Source of the DNA: Xylaria sp. FL1777
Lineage: Eukaryota > Ascomycota > Sordariomycetes > Xylariales > Xylariaceae
Direction: 5' to 3'
DNA: 64,000 nucleotides
NCBI GenBank assembly: GCA_022578965.1
Contig: MU400622.1
Span: forward strand, 62,001-126,000
The notes beneath the pieces are model-generated. The model worked only from the letters and a program-made list of their open reading frames with translations. It was not told the DNA's origin and ran no database searches. Positions within the stretch are counted from its first letter, which is position 1. Every line of letters begins with the position of its first letter. A program made the translations under genes and the position numbers. Of this stretch, positions 50,933 to 62,700 are shown piece by piece.

Positions 50933-51296
50933 AGGGCTCCTTTAGAGAAAGGGGAGTTAGTGTTAGGGGGCTCCTTTGGAGGGAGAGGGGTTAGTGTTAA
51001 AGGGCCCCCTCAGAGGAAAAGGGGTTAGTGTTAAGGGGCCCCCCCGGAAGGAAGGAGGTTAGTGTTAGGGGGCCCTCCCGGAGAGAGGAGGGTTAGTATT
51101 AAGGGGCCCTCCCGGAGGGAGGAAGGTTAGTGTTAAAGGGCCCCCCTGGAAGGAGGGGGGTTAGTGTTAGGGGGCCCCCCCGGAGGGAGGGGGGTTAGTG
51201 TTAGGGGGCCTCCCCGGAAGGAAAGAGGTTAGTGTTAGGGGGCCTTTTCGGAGGAAAGGGGGTTAGTATTAAAAGGCCCTCCCAGAAAAAGGAAAT
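50933..51296 (+). repeat. 34-bp GC-rich minisatellite with telomere-like core
   Basis: TTAG(T)(G/A)TTA cores begin at 50957, 50991, 51025, 51059, 51093, 51127, 51161, 51195, 51229 and 51263. That is ten units with an exact 34-base period and no indels. A typical central unit is TTAGTG, TTAGGG, then GGCCCCCCCGGAGGGAGGGG. The first 12 bases resemble two telomeric hexamers. The outermost units are AT-enriched (for example CTCCTTTAGAGAAAGG at the left), while central ones are over 65% G+C. Runs of four or more G suggest G-quadruplex potential. It is the most GC-rich stretch in the window. Confidence 0.95.
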
Positions 51297-51380
51297 TAAG
51301 GTTTGGGTTAAAGTTAGAATTAAGGTTAGTTTTTAATTATAATAAAATAGTTAACATACGTATTATTGTTTTTATATAAA
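51296..51380 (+). repeat. Phased TTAAGG-like hexamers and conserved flank
   Basis: Six consecutive hexamers from 51296 to 51331 begin TTA or TTT (TTAAGG, TTTGGG, TTAAAG and so on). They continue into TAATAAAATAGTTAACATAC. The same order of hexamers and flank follows the small array at 11074-11160. These look like degenerate TTAGGG repeats, although a coincidental TTAR-rich repeat is possible. Confidence 0.7.
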
Positions 51381-51790
51381 TTAATAGCTGTTATAAAAAG
51401 CTTTTATAGTTAATAAGCTATAAGATGTTTTTTATAAAGTAGCTTTTTAACATTTATACTATTTTTATAATAGTATTGCTAAAGTTTAATTTTAGAAAGT
51501 TTTTAAAACAAAGTTAATAAAGCTAATAGCTAACGTAAAAAGCTTTTATAGTTAACAGTAAGCTATAAGATGTTTTTTTTTTTATTAAATAAATGTTTTT
51601 TTCTTTATTTAAGTATTAAATGTCTTTTTATAAAGTAACCTTTTAACATTTATACTACTTTTGCGATAGTATTACTAAAAGCTAGTTCTAAAAAGTTTTT
51701 AAAACAAAGTTAATAAAGCTAATAACTAGCATAAAAAGCTTTTATAGTTAATAGTAAGCTATAAAATGTTTTCTTTTTTATTAAAAGGAT
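51380..51790. repeat. R5 repeat cluster, right part
   Basis: TAATAGCTG...AAAAAGCTTTTATAGTTAATA, AAGTAGCTTTTTAACATTTA and TTTTATAATAGTATTGCTA recur twice with the same order as at 50.3 kb. The GC-rich array therefore sits inside a pre-existing R5 tract, or R5 was duplicated around it. Confidence 0.7.
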
Positions 51791-51830
51791 GTTTTTTTTT
51801 TTGCTAAAAAAATGTTTCCTTTTTTACTAA

Positions 51831-52160
51831 TATAACAAAAGCTAATATTAAGGCTTAAAACTAAGTCATTAATTCTTTATTTTAAATATAATAACCTATT
51901 ATAGCTATAAAGTCTGTATTTTTATTAAAACTATTGTTAAACATAATAAATATATTTAAGTTTATATATAATTGTTTTAGGCTTTTTAACCTTTAAAATT
52001 CGCTAATATTTTTTATATTAGCAAGAGCTAAAAAGCTTTATATATATGCAAAATAGTTTTAATAAGTTTTAATTTAGTGCAGTATAGCTAAAATATTTTA
52101 CTAAAATACACGTTTAGAAATATTATAGTATGTTTAGTAAGTTTAGCTTGTATAACGCTA
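51831..52160 (+). repeat. R1 dispersed repeat, near full-length copy
   Basis: It starts ATAACAAAAGCTAATATTAA, includes TTCTTTATTTTAAATATAAT, TTAGCAAGAGCTAAAAAGC and AGTTTTAATTTAGTGCAGTA, and ends TTAGTAAGTTTAGCTTGTAT. It is in the + orientation like every other copy. Confidence 0.8.
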
Positions 52161-52164
52161 AAAG

Positions 52165-52345
52165 CTAGTTTTAAAAAGTTTTTAAAACAAAGTTTATAAA
52201 GTTAATAGTTAATATAAAAAACTTTTATAATAAATAATAAACTATAGGATGTTTTTTTATAAAGTAGCTTTTTAATATTTATATTATTTTTGCAATAGTA
52301 TTGCTAAGGTTTAATTTCAAAAAATTCTTAAAACAAAAATTAGCA
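52165..52345. repeat. R5 repeat unit, third location
   Basis: TTTATAAAGTAGCTTTTTAA, TATTATTTTTGCAATAGTAT and AAAACAAAAATTAGC repeat the unit seen at 50.3 and 51.4 kb. Confidence 0.65.
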
Positions 52346-52423
52346 AAATTTAGCGGGCTTTCCAAAATGTAACGCTAGTAGCCTAAAGATCACAGTAATA
52401 ATTACTACTAAATAATACTATAT

Positions 52424-52490
52424 TTAATTTTGTTTTAAGCTAAGTAACTATATTACTAGTAATAAAAATTTAAATCCTTTTTTTAAAACT
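52424..52490 (+). repeat. R4 short dispersed repeat, copy 2
   Basis: TTTAAGCTAAGTAACTATAT then TACTAGTAATAAAAATTTAA matches 38478-38545. Downstream it leads into the ~123-bp array. Confidence 0.65.
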
Positions 52491-52509
52491 TTAGTAGAAC
52501 ATAATGCTA

Positions 52510-53270
52510 TTTATTTGTACTACTTTAACTTTTATTTATATTTATATGTAACAATTAAAAATACTGCTTGCTTAGTTTATTATTAGGTGATTTATAATAA
52601 TGCTACTTAAGCTAAATAATTTACAAATAATAATTATTTATATTACTTTGACTTTTATTTGCGTTTATATATAGCAATTAAAAGTACTGCTTGCTTAGTT
52701 TATTATTAGGTAATTTATAACAACGCTAACTTTAAGCTAAATAATTTACAAATAATAATTATTTATATTACTTTGATTTTTACTTGCGTTTACATGTAAT
52801 AATTTAAAGTATTGCTTGCTTAGTTTATTATTAAGTAATTTATAATAACGCTAACTTTAAGCCAAATAATCTATAATAATGATTTATACTACTTTAACTT
52901 TTATTTGCGTTTATATATAGTAATTTAAGGCATTACGTGCTTAGTTTATTATTAAGTGATTTATAACAACGCAAATAAAAATAAACAAAGTTAAAAAAAT
53001 ACAATAAATAAAACTTTTTATGTTTTACTTAAAATAGCATTATAAAGCAGTAAACTTTAATAAAAATAGTTTATTATTAAGTAATTTATAATAACGCTAC
53101 GCTAACTTTAAGCTAAATAATATATAAATTATAATTATTTATATTACTTTAATTACTTATGTTTATATATAGCAACTTAAAGTACTGCTTGCTTAGTTTA
53201 TTATTAAGTAATTTATAATAATGCTACGTTAACCTTAAGCTAAAAAATATATAAATTATAATTATTAATA
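52510..53270. repeat. ~123-bp minisatellite, about six units
   Basis: CTTAGTTTATTATTA(A/G)GT occurs at 52571, 52694, 52819, 52940 and 53192, with spacing 121-126 and one double interval that contains an inserted or decayed unit near 53060. Each unit continues ATTTATAA(T/C)AA(T/C)GCTA, then AATAATTATTTATATTACTT, then TTGCGTTTATATATAG. Confidence 0.85.
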
Positions 53271-53699
53271 TTTTTTTAAGTTAATAAATAGTAATATATA
53301 ATAAAATTTCTGCTTTTGTTGTTAATATAGCAGCTATATTTTTGCTTGTTTGCTTGCTATTTAATTACTTTTAATAGCTTTATTACGTATGCTTGTAAAC
53401 TTTTTTAATTAAAAAAGTTATTTGCAAAAAACACGTTATTAGCTACTTTAAGATTATTACAACTTTTAAACTAGAGTATATAATATATTATGCCTTTAAA
53501 TTAACTAAGTAGCTAATTTATAGCGTTATTATATTAAAGTTCTAGATTAAAAAGAAACTTAAAAAGCTTTAATGTATAAAACGTTATATTAAGTTGCATA
53601 ATTACTGCTGCATATTTACTAGCGTAGCTTTTTTTTTAGAACATGTTAGAACTTATGTTTTTTAGTTATTTTGTTAAATTCTTAAATTTCTCTAAAAAA
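53271..53699. other. Degenerate sequence
   Basis: I see nothing supportable here. Confidence 0.4.
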
Positions 53700-54120
53700 T
53701 ATTAAAAAGCAAACCAGCTTTTTATTTAGCTTAGTTTGCTTTTTTAAGGCGCTACGTGCTATTAAAACAGCTTTTGCTTGCTAAGCGTAGCATATAAGTT
53801 CTTTTTTTAAGCTTGTGCTTTTTTTTAGCACGCTGCTACTATTAATAAGTTAGCAGTAGTTTGCTTAGCTTTTTAAGTAGCTATTCTTATTATTTCTTAT
53901 AATTAATTTTGCTGCAACTTATTAGCTATAATATAACATAGCTTTTATGTATTAAACATAAGCTTTTGTTTGCTTAGCAGCAATGCTTTAAAGTTAGCGC
54001 TAAGCTTAAGTAAACTAAAAACTTTTATATTAGCTAGTTTTTGCTATGCTTTAAGCTTATTATATTTCTTTTTAAAAGCGTAAAGTTATTTATTAAGTTG
54101 TGCTATAATAAGCTTGTTTT
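53700..54120 (-). pseudogene. Possible coiled-coil coding relic, unidentified
   Basis: Read on the minus strand, 53,960 down to 53,702 gives a frame with four or five stops and stretches such as VLKKSTSLKKELICYA, a stop, then QAKAVLIARSALKKQTKLNK. GC dinucleotides fall 8:9:3 across the phases, so phase support is weaker than for the other relics. A basic helical tail of a transposase would look like this, but I cannot show homology. Confidence 0.2.
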
Positions 54121-55510
54121 TTTAATTTTTATGCTTTATTAGTTTAAACTATAAAGCTTTTTTGCTAAAATATATACTTTGCTTATAAAGTAACTGCTTG
54201 CTAATAGTAGTTAGCTTTTTATTTTATTTTTTTTTTTTTTACTTATGTTTATATTTATGCTTGCTACTAATATTAATACAAGTAAGCTAGTTAACTATAG
54301 CATAAGCAGTTATAAAGTCTAATGTAGCATAAAGATAAATAGTTATGTAGCTAAAGTAATAAAAAGTTATATTGCTTAAAAGCTTGTAAAAGTTTTTATA
54401 TTTTTTATATATAGCTTTATTATAAAGCTTATTTAAAATAACTAATATAAGCTTAACCTAAAAAAAGTTAGTTTAGCTAACATTATAATGTTTAAGTTTT
54501 GCTTATTAGTTAAAGTTTTATTAACGCTAAAAATAAAGATCTGCTATTTAGTAAGCATTAAAGCAGTTTTTATATTTTTTTTAAAGAAGTAATGCCTTGT
54601 TTAAAGCTAAAAAGTAAAGTTAGGCAGCTTATTTGTATTTTTAGTGTTTTTTGCATAATTAAGCAACAAAAAGTTAACGCAAAAGCAAAAACTTAGTGTA
54701 TAACCTTTAGCGTTATAACGTTTATTTAAAGCTTATAATATACGCTTTGCATAATAAAAGCAAAAAAAGTTGCTTAAAACATAAAGATTATTTATATAAG
54801 CTGCTTTATTAATTTAATAAAAAGCTTTATATAGATTTGTTAAATTATATGTTAGCTTTTTTATAAGCTTTATATAAACTAAGCTACTTTAAAGCTTTTA
54901 AAATCTTAAGCTTTATAGCATTTTATTCTTTATATTAATTAGTATATATACGTTAGCAAAAAAAACGTATAGCATTAAAAATAAGCTTTTTAACTAATAA
55001 AGACTTTTTAAAAATAAAAAACAAATAATAGCTTAGTTCTAAAAAGTATTAATTTTGTTAATTTGGCCTTTTTAGCGCACTAAATTAAAAAAACGCTTAT
55101 TTTTATTTTTATTTTTGTTTTTGCTACTGCTTTTTTTTTTATTGCTAAAGCTTAAAAAACCTTGTATTAGTAGCTTTAATTACTTTGTGCTAAAAGATAA
55201 TATATTTAAAATAGCACAAAAAATAGTTTATTACATTTTATTAATTAATATAAAAAAAAGTGCTAGTAATTACGCAGTATAAAATCGCAAACAAATAATA
55301 AGCATTTTGCTTTAGACTTTATTTTTTGCTTTATATATTGCACAAGTAAGCTAAATAAACTACTTTTAGTTTTTTCGCGATTTAATAAATCAGAAATAAA
55401 AAGCTTTATTAACTATAGCTAGCAATTGTTTAAAGTTATAAGTAATAACCTAAAAGTTAAATAGCTTAAATACGCTTTGTTATAATAAGTTATAGTATTA
55501 ATAAAAAAAC

Positions 55511-55514
<4 letters not shown>
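54121..55514. other. Degenerate sequence, no supported gene
   Basis: No array or coding phase is supported. I looked for continuation of the 53.7 kb minus-strand relic upstream and found nothing convincing. Confidence 0.4.
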
Positions 55515-55553
<39 letters not shown>

Positions 55554-55556
55554 TAA
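55515..55556. repeat. ATA trinucleotide repeat
   Basis: An almost perfect (ATA)n run of about 40 bases ends at ATATAACGAA. Confidence 0.9.
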
Positions 55557-56053
55557 CGAAAACTTAAAAAAATAGCTTTATTTGCACATAGTTGTTTTTT
55601 GTTAATGCAGGTATTATATAAAATTATACTAGTATGCTATAGCTATTAATTCTTTTAGCGCACTACGCACAATATATATATATAATATAAAACAGCATAA
55701 AGCAATACTTACGTAAAATAAAAAACAATATATAAAAATAATTAACTAGTAAAAAGCTTTATTATAGAACTTTTTACGGTATATGCTTTTATAAATAATA
55801 CTATAAGTATTTAAGCAAATAAGTAGTTTTAATTTGCTAGCTTTATAGGTTTTACACTTTGCTATTTATTTCTTAAGGAATTTTGGCTTTTTTTTATTGT
55901 TTAATAAATAGCATTTAATATAAAAAATTTGCTTTTGCTTTTTTAAATTAATTAATTAACAATTTGTAGCTTTAATTATAGCATTTCTTTAAATCTAAAC
56001 TTTTAGTTTTAAAGTTGTTTTATTAATAAAATATACCTATGCTTACTTGTGCT

Positions 56054-56288
56054 GTTATAGCTTATATATTTAAGTATTAAATTTAAATATAACCTAAGAA
56101 ATAATACAATTAAAAAAAGCGCAATTAATTAAAACAAAATAAAATAACTATACTTATCCTTTATAATAATCTTTTGTATTTATAAAGCTAATGCTTTAAA
56201 ACTTAAAGCAACACTTTATTTTTACTGCATAATTAAGCTTAAGTTTACTTAAGTACTTATAAAGGCTAATTAGCTTACTTATTAAGGC
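56054..56288 (+). repeat. R3 dispersed repeat, copy 1
   Basis: It matches 57743-57980 and 59290-59531 in the same orientation, through AATAAAATAACTATA, GCTTTAAAAC(T)TAAAGC, CTTTATTTTTACT and GGCTAATTAGC. It is the most diverged copy of the three. Confidence 0.6.
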
Positions 56289-56834
56289 GGACCTTTTTTT
56301 AGAACTGCTAAAACTTGCGTTTTTTTTTAAACACTTTGCTGATTTTTTTTAGTATAGTAATATAGTATATATTTTATTATTAGCATGTTTTATATATATA
56401 CTTTAACACAAGCTATCTTTTGTTTTTTTATTTGCTTTTTAATTTAACTTTGAAAGTAAAGCAGCAGTATAACAGTTATTTTTTATTATAAAAAAAAAAA
56501 GCACCGTATTTAACGCTTTTTGTTTAGCTTATATTAGCTAATATTTTTAGCAAACATTATATATTATATAAAAAATATTTTTTGCTTATAGTTCTTTTTA
56601 ATTACTAAGCAATAATAAATAAACTTATGCTATATTTTTAAAATTTACATAAAAACTATATACTTAATTAATTCTAAGGGCTTTAGCTAGAAATGCAGCA
56701 CTAGCAGTACTAATTAATTTAAACATTAGATTAATTAATTATTTTTAACGTTAGGTATAAAGCTTTAGCTATTTTGTATACCTTTTAAAAAGCATTAAAT
56801 ATAGCAAGCTATATTTATATTATAATAAAATATT

Positions 56835-56900
56835 ATTGCGCAAAACAACGCTATTATTACAGAATTAATAACAATAGTATATATTGCACTTAACGTAATA
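56835..56900 (+). repeat. R6 short dispersed repeat, copy 2
   Basis: ACAACGCTATTATTACAGAA then TTAATAACAATAGTATATAT matches 24.18 kb. It is the reverse complement of 58492-58545. Confidence 0.5.
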
Positions 56901-56934
56901 AATATATATATATAGTAAAATATTTTAGTACAAA

Positions 56935-56982
56935 AAGGATTTAATTAATTTATTAATTAATTAATTAATTAATTTAGCTGCG
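56935..56982. repeat. TTAA tetranucleotide repeat
   Basis: A (TTAA)n run, perfect for about 24 bases, sits in a self-complementary tract. Confidence 0.85.
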
Positions 56983-57742
56983 CGTTATATTTTTACTAGA
57001 TATAATGCTATTTTATGTTTTTTAAGGCTTTATTATTTTAATGCTTATAGTTACTACGCTTTAATTTTTTAAGCTAAAAACTATAGCTTAAAAACAACAA
57101 TAAAGTAGATTTTAAAGCAACTAGTATTGTTTATTAAAGTTATTAATGCATAACTTGTTAAAAAGCTTTGCTTATTTTTTTATATTTTAACAAATTAACA
57201 ATAACTATATATTATATAAATCGGTTTTTATATAGCTTGCTATTAACCTAGATTTTATGCTTTAGACTTTTTGCTTTTGTAAGTTTTGTAGTTTTGTTAG
57301 CTTTATATGTATAGTTAGCTATAATGCTTTATTTTACGTACTTTTTTTTTGTGCTTTATTAACACAGGCAAATAATCGTAAATAACTAGCTATTGTTTTA
57401 CTACTTACTATTTTATTGCTTACTTTTTTTTGCTTTGTAGCTATATAACTGTTAGCAGCTAATATTATTTTTTAACATGCTAAAAATTAGCATATAGCTA
57501 GTATAAGCTAATAAATATCTCTTTGTATTATTAATAGGCTTATATTTTTTAGGCTTCGTAAAAAGCTAATTATGCTAAAGCTTAAACATAAAGTACGTTA
57601 GCTTTAAAAACATATTTAACTTAGTTATTAAAAGAACTAAAAAGCTAAAAGCTTTAACTTTTTAGCATAGCTAAACAGTTTACTAAAATAAAGCAGTAAA
57701 ACTACACTAAGTTTACTAAACACTTTAAACGCAATAAAATAC
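56983..57742. other. Degenerate sequence
   Basis: I see no gene, RNA or array here. Confidence 0.4.
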
Positions 57743-57980
57743 GTTATAACTTACGTAATTAAATAATATATAAATTAAGAAATAAAACGATTAATTAAAG
57801 CGTAATATATTAATACAAATAAAATAACTATAGCTGTTCTCCGTAATAATATTTATATTTTTAAAATTAAAGCTTTAAAATCTAGCGTATTATTTATACC
57901 TTTATTTTTACTATATAACTTAGCTTAAACTTACTTTAAGAGCTAATTAGCCTATTTAGCTACTTTACTTTGCTTTATTA
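57743..57980 (+). repeat. R3 dispersed repeat, copy 2
   Basis: It starts GTTATAACTTACGTAATTAA and includes TTTAAAATCTAGCGTATTAT, TACCTTTATTTTTACTATA and TAACTTAGCTTAAACTTAC. It ends TTTAGCTACTTTACTTTG. It aligns almost end to end with the copy at 59.29 kb. Confidence 0.75.
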
Positions 57981-58491
57981 CACACTTATCTTTTTATAAA
58001 AATATGTTAAATATAAATATTGTTTTAATATTGAAATAATATAAAATAAAAGATTTAGTTGCTCTTTTTTTATTAGCTAAAGCTTATAGGCTTACAAATT
58101 AGCTTAAATAAAACATGCATTACTGTGCTATTAAATATTACATTAAAAAGTTCTGTTATATATTTATAGCACTATTAGTAGCGCGCTAAAACAATATAAG
58201 CTTGCTTTTTAGATTAATTTTTAATATAAAAGTATAGCGTATATTTTAGTAGCTTATAACGTTATTAAACAGTTTAAACATATAAAGCTACTTAACTTTT
58301 GCGCTAAATAATAAGCATATTAAGTTTAAGTACTAATTTATATTTTTATTAAAGTTATTTAACCTTTTTTAAGCAAACAAGTAGTTTAAGCAAGTTAATA
58401 CAACTAATGCTTGCATTTAATTAAGCGTTACATACTAAAATACTTTAAAATAATAGCATAGTGCATTAATTTTAAATTAGTAGCTATAAAT

Positions 58492-58545
58492 ATTATTGTT
58501 ATTAATTCTGCAATAATAGTATTGTTTTGCATAATAGTTAGCTAT
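58492..58545 (-). repeat. R6 short dispersed repeat, inverted copy
   Basis: TTATTGTTATTAATTCTGCA then ATAATAGTATTGTTTTGCAT is the reverse complement of the 56.84 kb copy. It forms a long-range inverted pair about 1.6 kb apart. Confidence 0.5.
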
Positions 58546-59289
58546 TATAGTCTAAGTAATATTATTTGTATAAATAGCCTTTAAAAAAGTTTTACTGCTT
58601 AGCAATTTATTAAATGTTTAATTGCGTATAATACTTATATATAATATTAAATATATTTTAAAGGGAATATTAGTATTTATAGCATAAGCTTTGTTGCTTA
58701 TTACAAGTTTGCTGTTTTAATTAAAAATAGCTAAAGCAATAAATTTAAATGTAACACTAGAACTTATAATTGCGCTTATTTTAAAACTTACATAAGTTAA
58801 AGCAAAAAACGAAAGCTTATTATATAAGCTAATACTAACTTAAAGCTACTGCTATTCTTAAAATCTATATTAAAAGTTTTAAACTAAGTTAGTATTGCTA
58901 AAATCAAAAAAGCAGAAAATATAAACAGCTTTAATTTTATAAAAATATTGCTTTTTATAATAAAGTAATTATAATATGTTAAGTTAGCAATAAAAAACAT
59001 ATATATAATTAGTTTTATAAAATCTATTGCATAAATAAATTAAGTATAAAATAGCTTTTAAAGCTATATACAAAAAAGTTAAACATATTTAAACTAGGCT
59101 TTAAAGCTAAAGTTTTTTTGCTAGCTATAAATAAGTAAGTAAAAAGTTGCTATAAAAAAAAAAAAAGTATTATTATAAAAAAGTAAGTAAAAATAGCAAT
59201 TTAATGAATTAAGAATATTGCTTAAATATTAAAACAAAGCAGTATAATTGCGCTAAATTTACTATAGTACTTTAATTGCAAGAAAATAA
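58546..59289. other. Degenerate sequence
   Basis: I see nothing supportable here. Confidence 0.4.
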
Positions 59290-59531
59290 GTTATAACTTA
59301 TATATTTAAGCAATTAAGCTATATATAAATTAAAAAATAAAACAATTAATTAAAAAGCTATCTAATAATATAAATAAAGCAACTATAGCTAATTTCTGTT
59401 ATATTATTTGTAATATTTAAGTTTATACTTTAAAATCTAACGTAATATTTATACCTTTATTTTTACTATATAACTTAGCTTAGATTTACTTTAATTAGCT
59501 AGTTAGCCTATTTAGCTACTTTACTTTACTT
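59290..59531 (+). repeat. R3 dispersed repeat, copy 3
   Basis: It shares AGTTATAACTTATATATTTA, TTTAAAATCTAACGTAATAT, TACCTTTATTTTTACTATA and AGCCTATTTAGCTACTTTAC with copy 2. Starts of the three copies are 1,689 and 1,547 bases apart, but the sequence between them does not repeat. Confidence 0.75.
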
Positions 59532-59649
59532 TAATATAAAAAGCAGCAAAAGACTTAAAAAATAAAAAAAAAAGAAAAAAATTATTAAAGCTTAAAAAAA
59601 AAGTATATATTTAAATAAAGCTATTAAGCTATAAACTTTATAGCTTTTT

Positions 59650-59765
59650 AGCGTTATGTTTATTAAACGTTTATTAAGCGTTAAAAAAAAATCAAGCGTT
59701 AAAAATTTTTAAACATTAAAAAACTCTTAACGTTAAAACTAAAAAAACGTTTTAAATTGTATAGC
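59650..59765. repeat. AACGTT/AGCGTT-motif repeat
   Basis: TTAAACGTTTATTAAGCGTT, AAGCGTTAAAAATTTTTAAA and TTAACGTTAAAAC follow in quick succession. The motif is loose and recalls the 7.4 and 47.2 kb arrays. Confidence 0.5.
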
Positions 59766-62700
59766 TAATAAAATTTAAAGCTAAAATTTTTTAATTTACT
59801 AAAATTAATAACATAAAAACGTTAGTTTAAGTAATAAATTAACTATGCTTTATTAATAAAAAATAGCTATAACTTTAATAATAATTATAATGCTTAGTTA
59901 AAAAGCACCCTAGGCTATACCGCAACAAAAAAAATAACTAAAAAAAGTACTATTAAAAAAAAAAAAGCTATAAATAAAAACATATAACCTTAACTTTAAC
60001 TAAACAAGCTTATATTATTTATTATATTTATTATAAAGTATATATTTATAATAAAAGCTTTAATAAAAAGCTTAAAACTTAGTTATATTATATTTAGCTA
60101 ATTATTTTTTAGGGGTTTTAAAGCTATAGTTGCTTTTTCTTTTAGCTTTTGTACGTAAAAATATTTTGTTTTATTTATGCTTATTAGGCTAGTATACAAT
60201 TTAGAACTTTTTTAGCTATTAGGTTGCTATATATGTAATTTTTATTGCAGGTAATTATTATAAACTAATTATTTAGCTTTATACGCGCTAGCTTAAATAA
60301 AGTTAGCCCAAAACAATATATAAGTTATAGTCCGTTTAATAGTATTTTAACGTAATTTATTAGCTAAGTGCCTTGTATTTTAGCTGTTTTTATATAACTT
60401 TATTTCTTAGTATATATATAAGCAATTTAATAACTTTTTTAATGTATACTTTTTTTAATTAATAAAACAAATAAAAGTAAAATGCTTAAATTGTAAGCTT
60501 TTGTTTAAAAAATATAGTAAGACTTTATTAATTTGTTATTAAGCTATGCGTATAGCTTTTATAAAACTATTATAGTATATATATTAAAGCATAACTAGTT
60601 AATAAGCGTTAGCTTGCTTTAATTATTAGCGTTTATGTTTTTTTTATAGCTACTATAGATTTTATTGCTAAACTTGTTCTTAAGCTTATTGCTTTTATTA
60701 CTATTTATAATATATAGCTTGCTTTATAAACTAGGATTTTAAGCTTATAAAAGCAACTAAAGCTTTATGTTTTTTTAATAATAGCAAAAGTTGTTTTTAA
60801 AAAGTTAATTATAGTTTGCATATATTTTACTTAAGTAGTTCTTGCGGTTTATTTATAGTTGTTTAACAAAAAATATTTATTAAAATTAGTAAATAACATT
60901 AAAGCACTTTAAACTTTAGCTTAATACTATTTTATGCATTACAAGCTGCTTAAGCTTAGTTTATTTTTGTAGAAATAAAAAATAGCAACAATTTACTTAA
61001 AAAAAAAGGCTTTTTAAAAAGGCATTATTTGCATTTTTAAACTAAACTTATGCAAATAGATTTTCTTAGCTCTTAAATAAAATACTTTAAATATATATTA
61101 ATTCGGACATATTTTAAAAGCACTATTTAAGCTGCAATATAAAGTCGTTAAAAACTTTACTAAATATTAATCCTTTAAAAATAGCTAGCGTTTAGGTTAT
61201 TTATAAAGATCTTTTAATAATTACTTTAATACAGCAAAGTCTATATAAAGCACAAAAAGGCATATTTGCTATAGTATATATAAAAAAACTTATAAAAGCT
61301 AAACGTAAACTTAAGCCGTAAAAGCTATTAAACGCTATATTTAAAAGCTAAGCTTTATTAACTTTTTACTAACGCTTAGTTATATCTTATAAATGCATGC
61401 TATAATTAGCTTATTAAAGTGCTTATAGTTCTTTTTATTTATAATTTTACAATGTAGCACTAGTAAATAACTAAAGCAATTAATACTATTATTACTTATT
61501 ATATTATTAAAAAGCTTATTATTACTAATAAAAATAAAAAAACTACTTAATTTAGTAAAGCTACAACAAAAAGTAAAAGAACAAATGCAACAATTTATTA
61601 TTATAAGCTTTAAAATAAAAAACCTTTTTTAATGTTTTATTTATATAAAAAAGCCCTAGCTTTGCCTTTTTATAATACTAATTTTTCAAGCTTATATTAA
61701 ACCTAATTTATAACTTTTATATAATACTACAAATAACTTTAAAAAAACAAAAAATGCTTAAATAAACAATATAACCTTTTTTGCAATTAATTTTTATTGT
61801 TTTTTAATTATGCATATTTTAGTTATATATGCAAATTATATATAACTTAGATTTTATTACTGTTTTTTTGCTATATATACTATAAAATAAGCTATAAAAT
61901 ATTATTATACTTGCTTGCTTAGCAAATTAAAAAAATGCAATAAATTAATATTTCATTAAGTAAATAAAAACTTTAAGCAAGCAAAGTATGTTTATTTTAT
62001 TTATTAGCATGTAAGCATATAGAAATATAAGCAAAGCTAAAAAAAAAAATCTGTTAAAACTTCAAAAAAATGCTAAAACTTTATGTTTTATTTGCTTTAA
62101 GCTTTTTATTGTTTTTAGCAGTTATTTTTTTTGTTATAACTGCTTTAGCTGCTATTAGCTTAACTAGCACTTTAGCTTTTAAGCAGTATTTTAAAGCCCA
62201 TTTTTTGCATTTAAGTTATATTTTTTTTGCTTTAAATTAGCTATATAGCTTTTTTTTAAAAGTAGCTAAGCAACACCAAACCTAGTTACTAAACAACAAG
62301 CTAGCTTTTATAGCAAGTATATATTATTAAGCTTAAACTAAAGCTATTAATAAGTTGCAAAGCAGCTTTAAAAGCATATATTCTGCTATTATTTGCAAAG
62401 CTTGTTAAAAGTTTAACTATTGCTATTATTATTTTTATTTTTGTTTTTATTTCTGTTTGCTATATTATTATATAAAAGTTAAGCTATTTTTTATGCTAAG
62501 TGTTACGTTAAGTAAAGCTATAAATAGTTTTTACGTAAGTTTATATTGCAAATTTTGCATTTATAATATAAACTTAAGGTGCTTTAGCAAAACTAGCAAT
62601 AATAAATTGTAAGCGTGCAACTAGTAGCTTAAATAAGCTTAGCCCTTGCGTAGTTATAAAAATAGCTAGCTTAAAAGCTTTTGCTTGTTTAACTAATAGT

